Shown here: positions 1 through 8,829 of the stretch, one piece after another
Position numbering within the stretch: position 1 is the stretch's first letter
Layout of the letters: the number at the start of each line of letters is the position of its first letter
Assembly: GCA_017962145.1 (NCBI GenBank)
Contig: JAGCVX010000002.1
Coordinates: 1 to 64,000 of the forward strand
Reading direction: 5' to 3'
From: Clostridiales bacterium
GTDB lineage: Bacteria; Bacillota; Clostridia; Saccharofermentanales; Saccharofermentanaceae
Length of the DNA stretch: 64,000 bases
The notes under the pieces: generated by a model
Told to the model about the DNA's origin: nothing
The model's input: the letters and a program-made list of their open reading frames with translations, nothing else
The model's database searches: none
Translations under genes and position numbers: made by a program

Positions 1-2
1 AG

Positions 3-1160
3 GCGCAGGACAACAGCGTGACCATCAAGGTCCAGGATCAGGGCAAGGGTATCCCGCAGGCGGATGCCGAGCGCGTGTTCCAGGCCTTTTTCCGCGTGGA
101 CGAAACCGGATCGCGTGCCGCAGGCGGCAGTGGTCTGGGACGTGCTATCGTGAAGATGATGGCGGAAGTCCAGGAGGGACAGGTCGATCTGGTTACACGC
201 TGTGCCGACGATGACGACTCGAAGCGTTCCGAAATCGGAAGTGATTTCTATATCACCGTTCCGACTGCCGAATGTGTATTCCGTGAGACACTGCAGGGCA
301 TCCGAGACGGTGCGGAAAGAGAAGAAGTACTGTATCGAAAAGCCAAGCAGTACATGGATAAGATCAATAACGATGACTACGATCTGGGCTTTGATCTCAA
401 GGAGGTCCGCGACCCGCAGGACGAAAAACTTTTGATCTCTCATCTCGTATTCATCGATGATTGTGATATTATAGATGAAGCCGGCTATGAAAGACAGGGA
501 ACTCCTGTCATGCAGAGTGAAGAACAGCCGGTTGAGGTATATGCACAGCCTGAGCCTGAGGCCGCGCCTGTTGCGGTGCAGGAAGAACCTGTGCCCGTAC
601 CGGTACAGGAATACGTCGAGCCGGTTCCGATTCTTGAGGAGCCGATGGCGGTAGAAGAGCCGCAGCCCGTAGTCGTTCCTGTTGAGCCTGTCGCGAAGGT
701 CGTGCCGATCTCTCCGATCCGCCCGGTCACACCGATCAAACCGGTCGTGCCGCCTGCGCAAAGGGAAGAGGCATATGTGCCGCCTGCCGAAGAGGCAGAG
801 GAACTGGTCCCTCTTGCAAAAAGAGAGACGAATATCCTGGTTCCGGATCCGCCTGTTCTCAAGAAACCGATCTTGAGTAAAGAGGTTATCGGATCTCAGA
901 ATGCGGAGAACCGCAGAAAGTCAAGGGCGAAGACTATCGCCGCGAAGAAAGCTTCGCAGCACAAGGAAGAAGCGGTGGAGGCCGCCGAACCTGTTCCGCC
1001 TTCAGAGGAAGGCAGAGAGCCTTCAGCGAGCATGCTGAAGCGCATGATCAAAGAAACACAGACTCAGGAGACGCCGAAACCGTCGAAGTCCAAGCAGAGA
1101 AGTATGCTGCTGGAGATGACGAACCGCACGAGCGGGGAAAAGTCTTCTGAGAAAGAATAA
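3..1160 (+). CDS. Sensor histidine kinase, C-terminal part (WalK-like by context), with long disordered tail
   Basis: The reading frame is open at the left window edge, so only the end of the protein is seen. It shows the ATP-binding core of a HATPase_c domain: the G1 box DQGKGIP, an F-box region FQAFFRVD and the G2 box GGSGLGRAIVK. A typical kinase would end soon after the ITVP strand, but this one continues for about 290 residues. It has a short charged segment (around residues 95-160 of the visible part), then a Pro/Val/Glu-rich low-complexity stretch with repeated EEPVPVPV-like units, then a Lys/Arg-rich end. murA starts 15 bp downstream, followed by walJ-like and rlmH genes, which is the classic neighbourhood of the WalRK cell-wall kinase. 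WalK identity is inferred from that order, because the sensor half lies outside the window. Confidence 0.82.
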   Translation, partial: AQDNSVTIKVQDQGKGIPQADAERVFQAFFRVDETGSRAAGGSGLGRAIVKMMAEVQEGQVDLVTRCADDDDSKRSEIGSDFYITVPTAECVFRETLQGIRDGAEREEVLYRKAKQYMDKINNDDYDLGFDLKEVRDPQDEKLLISHLVFIDDCDIIDEAGYERQGTPVMQSEEQPVEVYAQPEPEAAPVAVQEEPVPVPVQEYVEPVPILEEPMAVEEPQPVVVPVEPVAKVVPISPIRPVTPIKPVVPPAQREEAYVPPAEEAEELVPLAKRETNILVPDPPVLKKPILSKEVIGSQNAENRRKSRAKTIAAKKASQHKEEAVEAAEPVPPSEEGREPSASMLKRMIKETQTQETPKPSKSKQRSMLLEMTNRTSGEKSSEKE

Positions 1161-1175
1161 GAGGGGAAATGAAAT

Positions 1176-2486
1176 ATGTCGAGATATAGAATAGAGGGTG
1201 GCTATAAGCTTCAGGGAGACGTGAGTATCAGCGGAAGCAAAAATGCCGTTCTGGGAATACTGGCTGCAGCAATGATGCTGGATGGTCCGTGCAAGATCGA
1301 GAATGTCCCGGATATCGTGGACGTACAGGTCATGCTGGAGATCTGTGAGACTATCGGCGCAAAGATCACGCCGGCCGGAGAAGGTATCTACGAGATCGAT
1401 CCTACAAATATCAACACTTTCGAGGCAACACATCCGAAGGTCAAAAATATCCGTGCGTCTTACTATCTTCTGGGCGCACTGCTTACCCGTTTCCGCAAAG
1501 CAACGATGTACATGCCGGGTGGCTGTAATTTCGGTACCCGTCCGATCGACCTGCATCTGAAGGGCTTTAGAAAGATGGGCGCTTCCGGTACCCGTGCAAC
1601 GGATATCCGCGATGGTATTATCCGCATCGTGGCCGATGAACTCGTCGGTGCACATATTTTCCTCGATGTTGTCAGTGTAGGTGCGACGATCAACATCATG
1701 CTGGCGGCAACGAAAGCAAACGGCATGACGATCATCGAGAATGCGGCAAAAGAACCGCATATCGTTGATGTTGCGAACTTTTTGAACTCGATGGGTGCGA
1801 ATATCAAGGGTGCCGGTACCGATACGATCCGTATCAAGGGCGTTCCGGTCCTTCCCGGCGGATATTCGTATTCTGTTATTCCGGACCAGATCGAGGCCGG
1901 AACCTATATGATCGCCGCTGCAGTTACTCGCGGTGATGTCACGATCCATAACCTGATCCCGAAGCATATGGAGCCGCTGACGGTGAAGATGCTCGATATG
2001 GGATATAACATCGAACAGGGCGACGATTGGATCCGTGTTTCCATCGATGATGATATGGAACTGGAGTCGACGAACTTTAAGACCCGTCCTTATCCGGGAT
2101 TCCCGACGGACCTGCAGCCTCAGGCAACAGTTCTTTTGTGCCTGGCAAACGGCATGAGCCGCATGCACGAAAATGTATGGGACAACCGTTTCCAGTATGT
2201 TCCGGAACTGCAGTCGATGGGTGCATCGATCTCGATCATCGACCGATGCGCACTGGTCAACGGACCGTGTTCATTCAGCGGCGCGAGCGTAACGGCGCTC
2301 GATCTTCGTGCCGGTGCTGCTATGGTTCTTGCAGGACTTGCGGCTTCCGGCGTGACGACGATCTCTTCGGCAAACCGTATCGACCGTGGTTATGAAAAAA
2401 TCGTTGAAAAGCTCCGTGGTATCGGCGCGCATATCGAGCGTATCGCCGGAGATGACGAGCATGTCGTTCCTATCGATGACGAATGA
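1176..2486 (+). CDS. murA: UDP-N-acetylglucosamine 1-carboxyvinyltransferase
   Basis: MurA transfers enolpyruvate from PEP to UDP-GlcNAc, the first committed step of peptidoglycan precursor synthesis in the cytoplasm. The 436-residue length fits the EPSP-synthase-fold family. The N-terminus has the SISGSKNAVLGILAAAM substrate-binding segment, and the catalytic cysteine sits in the loop PGGCNFGTRPIDLHL around residue 113. A cysteine rather than aspartate here predicts fosfomycin sensitivity, as in other Cys-type MurA enzymes. The ATG is preceded by a GAGGGGAA ribosome-binding site. It lies between a histidine kinase and a WalJ-like hydrolase, so it is probably co-transcribed with a cell-wall signalling locus. 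Firmicutes often carry two MurA paralogues; which one this is cannot be told here. Confidence 0.95.
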   Translation: MSRYRIEGGYKLQGDVSISGSKNAVLGILAAAMMLDGPCKIENVPDIVDVQVMLEICETIGAKITPAGEGIYEIDPTNINTFEATHPKVKNIRASYYLLGALLTRFRKATMYMPGGCNFGTRPIDLHLKGFRKMGASGTRATDIRDGIIRIVADELVGAHIFLDVVSVGATINIMLAATKANGMTIIENAAKEPHIVDVANFLNSMGANIKGAGTDTIRIKGVPVLPGGYSYSVIPDQIEAGTYMIAAAVTRGDVTIHNLIPKHMEPLTVKMLDMGYNIEQGDDWIRVSIDDDMELESTNFKTRPYPGFPTDLQPQATVLLCLANGMSRMHENVWDNRFQYVPELQSMGASISIIDRCALVNGPCSFSGASVTALDLRAGAAMVLAGLAASGVTTISSANRIDRGYEKIVEKLRGIGAHIERIAGDDEHVVPIDDE

Positions 2487-2510
2487 TCGGGCATTTGGAG
2501 ACGCCTGACT

Positions 2511-3326
2511 ATGTCCAAAGGAATTACCATCACGCCTCTATATAGCGGAAGCAGCGGAAACGCGATACTGATGTCCTCGGAGCAGACCCATGTTCTGGTG
2601 GATGCCGGTATGAGCTGCAAAAAACTCGTGGAGGCCTTAAATGCCGTCCGCATCAATCCTTTTGATCTGAATGCGATCCTGATCACGCACGACCATTCCG
2701 ATCATATTTCCGCACTGGATGTATTTACCAGAAAATTCAATATCCCGATCTACGCGACAGGCGCGACCTGGCGAGGAATCCATGCGGCAGAAAAGAAGCC
2801 GCATTCCCCGCATCTGGACAATGAGATCATCCCGGGAACAAAGACGCCGATCGGAGATTTCGAAGTTCTTGCATTTGACACACCCCACGATGCGCAGGGT
2901 TCCTGCGGGTACCGTTTTGAGTCCGAGGGACATGTGGCGGCGATCGCGACGGACATCGGCGTGATGACGCCGGTGATCTTTGAGCAGCTTCGCGGCTGTG
3001 AAGGGATCCTTCTCGAAGCCAATTACGACAACGATATGCTCTGGAACGGCGCTTATCCTTACTATCTGAAAAAACGTATCGCCGGCGAAGGCGGACATCT
3101 CTGTAACGAGGACTGCGCCAGTACGATCGTCAAGCTCTGTAAAAGCGGAACGAAGCATTTCATACTGGGGCATCTTAGCGTGGAAAACAATCTTCCGCAG
3201 GTCGCGGAACGTGCGGTCCTGCTTGCGATGGAAACGGAAAAACTCGTGCGCGACGTCGACTACACGCTTCGGATCGCGAACCGCTATACACCGACTGCCC
3301 CGCTCTGGCTAGGAGACCCGCAATGA
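2511..3326 (+). CDS. walJ: MBL-fold metallohydrolase, WalJ/YycJ family
   Basis: This 271-residue protein has the metallo-beta-lactamase signature HDHSDH near residue 62 (ITHDHSDHISALDVF), with a later Asp in ATDIGV and a C-terminal HLS. These residues bind the two metal ions. The start SGSSGNA region is typical of YycJ/WalJ exonuclease-like proteins, which are encoded with the WalRK two-component system and affect cell-wall and DNA processes. Its stop codon overlaps the rlmH start by four bases (ATGA), so translation is probably coupled. The context (kinase, murA, this gene, rlmH) strengthens the WalJ assignment. The exact substrate is unknown. Confidence 0.88.
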   Translation: MSKGITITPLYSGSSGNAILMSSEQTHVLVDAGMSCKKLVEALNAVRINPFDLNAILITHDHSDHISALDVFTRKFNIPIYATGATWRGIHAAEKKPHSPHLDNEIIPGTKTPIGDFEVLAFDTPHDAQGSCGYRFESEGHVAAIATDIGVMTPVIFEQLRGCEGILLEANYDNDMLWNGAYPYYLKKRIAGEGGHLCNEDCASTIVKLCKSGTKHFILGHLSVENNLPQVAERAVLLAMETEKLVRDVDYTLRIANRYTPTAPLWLGDPQ

Positions 3327-3787
3327 AGCTGACTATCGTATGTGCCGGTAAGATCAAAGAGAAATGGCTGACGGAGGGGATCGCGGAGTATACAAAACGT
3401 CTGTCGAAGTATTGCTCCGTGGATATCCAGGAAGTCGCTGACGCGCCGGACACGCTGCCTGTGGAACAGGCGCTGGACCAGGAAGGAAAACGGATGCTCA
3501 GCAAAGTCCGTCCGAATGCGTATCTGATCGTTTTAGACCTGCATGGCCGGGAAATGACCTCGGAAGAGTGGGCGGAGCACGTCAAAGCGGGCTTTGACAA
3601 GGGCGGCGCGGAACTGGTGCTTCTGATCGGCGGATCCCACGGGCTTTCCAAAGAGATCCTCGACCGGGCAAACGAAAGACTGTGCCTGTCGCCGATGACA
3701 TTTACCCATCAGATGACCCGCCTGATCATTCTTGAGCAGGTCTATCGTGCCTTCAAAATCAATAATGGCGAGAAATATCACAAGTAA
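3323..3787 (+). CDS. rlmH: 23S rRNA (pseudouridine1915-N3)-methyltransferase
   Basis: RlmH methylates N3 of pseudouridine 1915 in helix 69 of 23S rRNA, using S-adenosylmethionine. It is a small SPOUT-fold enzyme. The 154 residues match the usual length of about 155-160. The knotted SAM-binding region is visible as LIGGSHGLSKEIL, followed by the conserved end LILEQVYRAFKINNGEKYHK. It overlaps walJ by ATGA and is the last gene of the wal-type cluster. The gap of about 120 bp that follows has no clear hairpin terminator but is AT-rich and probably carries the promoter of the next gene. Confidence 0.96.
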   Translation: MKLTIVCAGKIKEKWLTEGIAEYTKRLSKYCSVDIQEVADAPDTLPVEQALDQEGKRMLSKVRPNAYLIVLDLHGREMTSEEWAEHVKAGFDKGGAELVLLIGGSHGLSKEILDRANERLCLSPMTFTHQMTRLIILEQVYRAFKINNGEKYHK

Positions 3788-3907
3788 GTAACGCAATTGT
3801 AGCGATAAACCTGTCTAAAATCGCAAAAAAATGCGAAAAAGTGCTTTTCACAAATACATACATAATATAGAATAATATATAAGTGAAAAGATGGGGTGAG
3901 AGGCAAC

Positions 3908-5347
3908 ATGAGAGATTCAGTTAAAATCATTATCGCTTGCATAGTCTGCTTGGGCGTTGTTGGCGCGGCGGGTATCTACGTGTACTTCTCCCGCAACAAA
4001 GAGATGAAAGACAGAAAGATCGTCACGCAGCAGAACGGTGACTACGTACAGTGGAAGTACGAAGATGAAGACGAGACCGCATGGCGTGATCTTATCAATA
4101 CGGATGTTCTGAAAAAGACAGGACAATCCACAGATTTCCGTGTACATGATGGATGGATCCAGTATCTTAACGAAGATGGCGAGTGGGTCGATCTCGTATC
4201 TCAGGAATCTCTTGCAGGTCAGCAGGGTGCTGCCGGTGTTCCTGGTGCAGCCGGTGCGCAGGGTCTTCCCGGTGCAAAGGGTGACAAGGGTGATAAAGGT
4301 GAAGACGGCCGTTCCGTTGAGCTCCGTGTAAATAACGGATATCTGCAGTGGCGTTTTTCTTCCGGTACGGATCAAGACTGGAAGACTCTTGTTGCGATGG
4401 CAGCCATTTCCGGTAAAGATGGTAAAGATGGTAAAGACGGTCGTGAGATCGAAGTAAAGAACTCCGGTTCGGCTATCGTATGGCGTTATGCCGGCGATTC
4501 CGATCTGAGCTGGAGACCGATCGTTTCTCTTGCTGCACTTCGTGGTGAGCAGGGTCCGACAGGTATCCCCGGTGTTCAGGGACCGCAAGGTGAGCCTGGC
4601 CCGCAGGGTCCGGAAGGTCCGCAGGGTCCTTCAGGTGAACCTGGCATCTCCGGTGCTCCTGGTGCTCCGGGTGCAAACGGTAACGACGGTCAGGAAGTTG
4701 TCCTTCAGGTGAGTGCAGCAACCGGTTGGATTCAGTGGAAGTATGACATGGAAGCTGATGACATGTGGAGAGATCTGTATCCGCTGGCAAGTCTTATCGG
4801 ACCTTCCGGTGCTCCCGGTGAGAATGGTGCACAGGTTGAGCTCCAGCTGGCTAAGGGCGTAGCTCTCTATGACAATACTGATCCGGACAATCCGGTACTG
4901 ATCGGTTACGAAGATCAGATCCAGTGGAGATATGCAACCGGCGCAGATACTTCTTGGAAGAAGCTTTGTGCTGCAGCCGATATCATGCCGACAAAGGATG
5001 CTCCGCAGGTTCTGTCACTGACTGACGGTGGCAGTGTAGATGCTACATTTAAAGCAGGCAAGACATATACCGTTACACTCAGCATGAGTGGTGTAAATGC
5101 TGATCCGAGCGTCATCACAAAGAGTGTTCTGATGGATGGTTCCAGCAAGCTGGCAGGAACATGGTCTCCGGCAGTACAGACAGGTACGGATCCGTCAACC
5201 GGTGATCCGATCTATGCATCGATGAGCGATTCCTTCTCCTGCGTATTTGTCGTAAATGCAGCAGGTGATCAGACCTGCACATTCACGATCGACGGACTTG
5301 GCTCGATCACAGGCCTCAGTGTTACGATCATCGTTGCGGAGATCTGA
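3908..5347 (+). CDS. Membrane-anchored collagen-like repeat protein
   Basis: I place the start at the ATG at 3908, preceded by GGGGTGAG, rather than at the in-frame GTG at 3896. The protein has 479 residues. Residues 5-27 form one membrane segment, so most of the chain probably faces outside. Collagen-like Gly-X-Y runs lie at about 104-136, 169-179, 212-262 and 298-308. Between them a module of about 22 residues recurs, of the form IQW(K/R)Y, a charged stretch, W(K/R)xL and then (A)xL, at about 45-68, 82-102, 143-168, 187-211, 272-296 and 336-359. The last 115 residues are Thr/Ser/Gly-rich and look beta-rich. It may be a surface fibre or adhesin. The stop is one base before the deaminase start. 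Confidence 0.85.
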   Translation: MRDSVKIIIACIVCLGVVGAAGIYVYFSRNKEMKDRKIVTQQNGDYVQWKYEDEDETAWRDLINTDVLKKTGQSTDFRVHDGWIQYLNEDGEWVDLVSQESLAGQQGAAGVPGAAGAQGLPGAKGDKGDKGEDGRSVELRVNNGYLQWRFSSGTDQDWKTLVAMAAISGKDGKDGKDGREIEVKNSGSAIVWRYAGDSDLSWRPIVSLAALRGEQGPTGIPGVQGPQGEPGPQGPEGPQGPSGEPGISGAPGAPGANGNDGQEVVLQVSAATGWIQWKYDMEADDMWRDLYPLASLIGPSGAPGENGAQVELQLAKGVALYDNTDPDNPVLIGYEDQIQWRYATGADTSWKKLCAAADIMPTKDAPQVLSLTDGGSVDATFKAGKTYTVTLSMSGVNADPSVITKSVLMDGSSKLAGTWSPAVQTGTDPSTGDPIYASMSDSFSCVFVVNAAGDQTCTFTIDGLGSITGLSVTIIVAEI

Positions 5348-5348
5348 G

Positions 5349-5837
5349 ATGGAAAGACGCGATAAGATCAATTACTATCTCGATCTGGCGGAAGTCGTTG
5401 CCAAGCGCAGTACCTGCCTTCGCAGACATTACGGTGCCGTTATCGTAAAGAACGATGAAGTTATTTCCACAGGTTATGTAGGTGCTCCGAGAGGACGCAG
5501 AAACTGTTCGGATATCGGAAACTGCGTAAGAGAGCAGCTTCAGATCCCGCGTGGTGAGAGATACGAACTTTGCAGAAGCGTACATGCCGAGCAGAATGCG
5601 ATCATCAGCGCAAGCCGTGACAAGATGATCGGCGCGACGATGTATCTGGCCGGATATGACGCAAAGACAGGTGACTATATTCCGCAGTCGAATTCCTGTT
5701 CTCTCTGTAAGAAGATGATCATCAATGCAGGTATCGAAAAGGTGATCGTTCGTGATGACAAGGATGTATATCGTGAAGTTATCGTCCAGGACTGGATCGA
5801 TAATGACGAATCCTTAGAAGGAAAGCGCGGATACTGA
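5349..5837 (+). CDS. dCMP/cytidine deaminase family protein (ComEB-like)
   Basis: This 162-residue protein has the zinc-binding cytidine deaminase signature: HAEQNAI supplies the His and catalytic Glu, and SCSLCKKM supplies the two Cys ligands. The N-terminal part CLRRHYGAVIVKNDEVISTGYVGAP matches dCMP deaminases, which convert dCMP to dUMP for thymidylate synthesis. The usual PCxxC motif is SCSLC here, so a Ser replaces the Pro. The start at 5349 lies one base after the stop of the collagen-like gene, and the ribosome-binding site lies inside that gene, so the two are likely translated from one message. No functional link between them is known. A strong terminator follows. Confidence 0.88.
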   Translation: MERRDKINYYLDLAEVVAKRSTCLRRHYGAVIVKNDEVISTGYVGAPRGRRNCSDIGNCVREQLQIPRGERYELCRSVHAEQNAIISASRDKMIGATMYLAGYDAKTGDYIPQSNSCSLCKKMIINAGIEKVIVRDDKDVYREVIVQDWIDNDESLEGKRGY

Positions 5838-5859
5838 TCCCAAAAGAAAAGAAGAAATG

Positions 5860-5890
5860 AAAGGCCGGAGATTTTTCTCCGGCCTTTTTG
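5860..5890 (+). terminator. Rho-independent terminator after the deaminase gene
   Basis: An 11-bp GC-rich stem (AAAGGCCGGAG paired with CTCCGGCCTTT) is followed by a run of T. Because the stem is flanked by A-rich sequence on the left, it may also serve the convergent gene on the minus strand. Confidence 0.92.
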
Positions 5891-5901
5891 TTTCGATTCG
5901 A

Positions 5902-6765
5902 TCAGTCAATTAGTTGCTTTTCCGACATGACATTTCCATCGAGATCCTTAAAGACGACCTTATCTTCGGTAAGGATCAGGTAGCCTCGGTGCGTATCCTG
6001 TTTCGGATAGGTCGGAGAACCGGGATTCAGATAGAGGATCCCTTCAGGGAGCTCTTCGCAGGCGACGACGTGAGTGTGGCCGGTAAGAAGGATATCGCCT
6101 GCCTGAAGCGGCGGCAGGTGGGAAGGATTCCACACATGTCCGTGCGTCAGGTAGACCAGTCTTTTTCCAAGGGAAAGAACGGCGTAGTCTGCCATGATCG
6201 GGAATTCCAGAACCATCTGATCCACGTCGGAATCACAGTTGCCGCGGACGCAGAGAAGATCCTGCTTTCTTGCATTTAAAAGAGCGATGACCTGCTTGGG
6301 ATCATACGTGGGGCCGAGCTGGTTTCTCGGACCGAAGTACAGGATATCGCCGAGAAGGATCAGGCGGTCTGCGCCCTCGCGGTCATAGGCCTTAAGGATC
6401 CTTTCACAGTATTCCGGATAGCCGTGGATATCGGAAGCAACAAAATATCTCATGTAAGTTCCTCTATATTTATATGTAAGTATAAAGAAGATAATGATCA
6501 GATGGACCACTGCAAAGAGCGGCACGAGGATATAGAACTTCGGCTTTCTCGTCTTGTGGTGGAAGATGATCATGCCAAGTAGTCCGCCGAGCGCTCCGAA
6601 CAGTGCGGAGAATCCGAGAAGATTACTTTCCGGGATGCGGAAGGCTTTCTTTTCGGCCTTTTTCTTATCGGCGCGGAAGAGCGCAAAAGTAATGAGATTC
6701 ATGAATAAAAAGAAGAATAGAAAGGGAATCGAGTAGGTATGTAATATCCGTAAAATCGTCTGCAT
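5902..6765 (-). CDS. DUF1294 membrane domain fused to YfcE-type metallophosphodiesterase
   Basis: The 287-residue frame joins two domains. Residues 1-104 hold membrane segments around a DUF1294 core (KKAFRIPESNLLGFSALFG, then HHKTRKPKF). Residues 105-287 match the YfcE phosphodiesterase over its full usual length of about 183: MRYFVASDIHGY, GDILYFGPRN, VRGNCDSDVD, THGHVW and GHTHV are the metal-binding motifs. The Met at the domain junction (base 6453) has its own AGAGG ribosome-binding site seven bases upstream, so a free phosphodiesterase may also be made. In most genomes these are separate genes. A merged pair that has lost the first stop codon is the simplest reading. It is convergent with the deaminase gene. 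Confidence 0.85.
   Translation of the reverse strand: MQTILRILHTYSIPFLFFFLFMNLITFALFRADKKKAEKKAFRIPESNLLGFSALFGALGGLLGMIIFHHKTRKPKFYILVPLFAVVHLIIIFFILTYKYRGTYMRYFVASDIHGYPEYCERILKAYDREGADRLILLGDILYFGPRNQLGPTYDPKQVIALLNARKQDLLCVRGNCDSDVDQMVLEFPIMADYAVLSLGKRLVYLTHGHVWNPSHLPPLQAGDILLTGHTHVVACEELPEGILYLNPGSPTYPKQDTHRGYLILTEDKVVFKDLDGNVMSEKQLID
6454..6465 (-). promoter_or_regulatory. Internal ribosome-binding site for a free YfcE-like product
   Basis: On the minus strand AGAGG lies seven bases before an in-frame ATG (6453-6451) that begins MRYFVASDIHG, the normal start of YfcE proteins. It sits exactly between the two domains of the fused frame. Confidence 0.6.
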
Positions 6766-6821
6766 GCCTGATCCTTTCTTTTTTCATCGGAGATGTATAC
6801 TGCCGGTATCGAAAAATCGGC

Positions 6822-6850
6822 TTGACAAACTCGGATGCCTTCTATACAAT
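6822..6850 (+). promoter_or_regulatory. Promoter of the histidine operon
   Basis: A perfect TTGACA -35 box (6822-6827) is separated by 17 bases from TACAAT (6845-6850). The leader to hisZ is only about 95 bases. It has no T-box sequence, so any histidine control must work otherwise. Confidence 0.85.
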
Positions 6851-6952
6851 ACACACATGGTGTTTTATCACTTTACTATGCTAAAGCGATAAAGCGAAAC
6901 CAATAGATGAGATACTCATATTATATATGAAAAACATAAGGAGGACTACCTC

Positions 6953-8158
6953 ATGGGTAATTACAGATTCCACACTCCGGACGGCGTGATCGATATCCTG
7001 CCGCAGGATGCAAGTGTGAAAAGAAAGATCGAGACAGATATCCGCGAACTCTTTTCCGGATATGGTTACAGTGAAGTCGAGACTCCCGGTATCGAGTACT
7101 ACGATGTATACTCCAGTGGCGACTATGTTTCCGCGGAAGATATGTACAAGATGACGGATGCGGATGGAAGAATCATCGCACTTCGTTTTGACGGCACGAT
7201 CCCGGTCGCACGTCTTTCCGCAACACTTCTGAAGGATGAGAAGCCCCCGCTTCGTCTTTCTTATGTTGAGAATATGTACCGCTTTAAGAAAGCCGGCGGC
7301 GGTAAGCTCCGTGAGTTCTCTCAGGCAGGCGTCGAGCTTTTGGGTCTGCAGAGTTCTGAAGCCGATGCGGAAGTGATCGCACTGGGTATCCAGTCGGTTC
7401 TGACAACAGGTATCACGGATCTACAGGTTTCCGTTGGTCAGGTAGAATTCTTCAAGGGCCTGGCAGAAGAGTGGGGTCTTTCCGCAGAAGATGAACTCGA
7501 GCTTTCTACCGCGATCGACCAGAAGGACATCGTCCGTATCGAAAAGACAGCCGAGCGTCTGGGTCTTTCCGAAGAGGCCAAAGAGATCCTCGACATGATC
7601 TCCAACAAGTTCGGAACCTACGACGTACTCGACGCATTTGAAAGCAAGGTAAATAACGCAAGATCGAAAGCGGCTCTGAAGAATCTCCGTGAGATCTTAA
7701 GCGTCCTGGAAGATTATGAACTGATCCAGTATGTTTCCGTTGACCTCGGCATGCTCCGAAGCCTCGACTACTATACCGGCATGATATTTAAGGGCTTTAC
7801 CTACGAGATCGGCTTCCCGATCTTAAGCGGCGGACGTTACGACAAAGTGATCTCCAACTTCGGACGTGATCTGGAGGCCGTCGGGTTCTCGCTTGGAATC
7901 AACCTTTGCCTGACCGCACTTCGTCGTCAGGACAAGCTTCCGGAATTTGTCGAAGTTGACGTGATCGTCGGATATAAAGACGGCGAAGGCATGCGCAAGG
8001 CAGCCCTTGCTACGGCAAAGGAACTGCGTGCCATGGGCAACAAAGTCATCGTGGATACCGAGCATCGATCTGAAGAAGAACTGGATGCCTACGCCGAAGA
8101 GCACGGCATCGATCAGGTCGTATTTATTGAAGAAGAGGATGAGGAGGAAGATTCATGA
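6953..8158 (+). CDS. hisZ: ATP phosphoribosyltransferase regulatory subunit
   Basis: HisZ resembles class II histidyl-tRNA synthetase but lacks aminoacylation; it forms a complex with short HisG and confers histidine feedback control. The 401 residues include synthetase-like motifs such as [26 protein letters not shown] and [15 protein letters not shown]. The anticodon-binding domain of true HisRS is largely absent, replaced by a shorter alpha/beta end and an acidic tail EEEDEEEDS. The next gene is the short form of HisG, which needs HisZ, confirming the choice over hisS. The ATG follows AAGGAGG. The stop overlaps the hisG start (ATGA), suggesting coupled synthesis of the two subunits. Confidence 0.94.
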   Translation: MGNYRFHTPDGVIDILPQDASVKRKIETDIRELFSGYGYSEVETPGIEYYDVYSSGDYVSAEDMYKMTDADGRIIALRFDGTIPVARLSATLLKDEKPPLRLSYVENMYRFKKAGGGKLREFSQAGVELLGLQSSEADAEVIALGIQSVLTTGITDLQVSVGQVEFFKGLAEEWGLSAEDELELSTAIDQKDIVRIEKTAERLGLSEEAKEILDMISNKFGTYDVLDAFESKVNNARSKAALKNLREILSVLEDYELIQYVSVDLGMLRSLDYYTGMIFKGFTYEIGFPILSGGRYDKVISNFGRDLEAVGFSLGINLCLTALRRQDKLPEFVEVDVIVGYKDGEGMRKAALATAKELRAMGNKVIVDTEHRSEEELDAYAEEHGIDQVVFIEEEDEEEDS

Positions 8159-8814
8159 TCACCATAGCATTATCGAAAGGCCGTCTTGCGGAAAAAGCAC
8201 TGGACCTTCTGGAAGCGGCAGGATATGACGTTTCTGCGGGACGTGAAGAATCCAGAAAACTGATTTTGGAAGATGAGAAGACAGGACTTCGCTTCATCAT
8301 GGCCAAGCCCTCGGATGTACCGACCTATGTTGAGTACGGTGCAGCAGATATCGGTGTTGTCGGAAAAGATACGCTTCTTGAAGAAGGAAGAAATCTCTAC
8401 GAAGTTATCGACCTCGGATTCGGCGCATGCAGAATGTGCGTATGCGGTCCGGTGTCTTTGAAAGATAAGCTCGACCAGATCCCGAATAAGCGTGTTGCTT
8501 CGAAGTATCCGAATATCACAAGAGCCTACTTTGAAGGAACCAAGAAGGAAAGTGTCGAGATCATCAAGCTGAACGGTTCGGTTGAACTGGCTCCGTTGAT
8601 CGGTCTTTCGGAAGTCATCGTCGATATCGTTGAGTCCGGACGTACACTTAAAGAGAATGGACTGGATGTTCTCGAAGTCGTAGCGGATATCTCCGCACGC
8701 GTCGTCGTCAACCGCGTTTCCATGAAGATGAAGGAAGCTGAGATCGTTCCGATGCTCGATGCACTGCGCAAGCAGGTCGCGATCCGTAACGCACAGAAGA
8801 AAGAAGAGAAATAA
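8155..8814 (+). CDS. hisG: ATP phosphoribosyltransferase catalytic subunit, short form
   Basis: HisG joins ATP and PRPP to give phosphoribosyl-ATP, the first step of histidine synthesis. At 219 residues it is the short form, without the C-terminal histidine-binding domain, and so depends on HisZ encoded just upstream. Family features include the start [21 protein letters not shown], the segment [14 protein letters not shown] and the PRPP-loop region [18 protein letters not shown]. It overlaps hisZ by four bases, and hisD follows after a 15-base gap with its own AAGGAAGG site. Confidence 0.97.
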   Translation: MITIALSKGRLAEKALDLLEAAGYDVSAGREESRKLILEDEKTGLRFIMAKPSDVPTYVEYGAADIGVVGKDTLLEEGRNLYEVIDLGFGACRMCVCGPVSLKDKLDQIPNKRVASKYPNITRAYFEGTKKESVEIIKLNGSVELAPLIGLSEVIVDIVESGRTLKENGLDVLEVVADISARVVVNRVSMKMKEAEIVPMLDALRKQVAIRNAQKKEEK

Positions 8815-8829
8815 GGAAGGATAACACAT

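Noticed and set aside
3908..5347. Collagen-like gene as part of a prophage tail fibre
   Set aside because: It has a membrane anchor and no phage genes lie around it.
6850..6953. T-box leader for the histidine operon
   Set aside because: The leader is about 95 bases and lacks the conserved T-box sequence and antiterminator fold.
6953..8158. Histidyl-tRNA synthetase hisS
   Set aside because: The C-terminal anticodon-binding domain is missing and the next gene is short-form hisG, so hisZ fits better.
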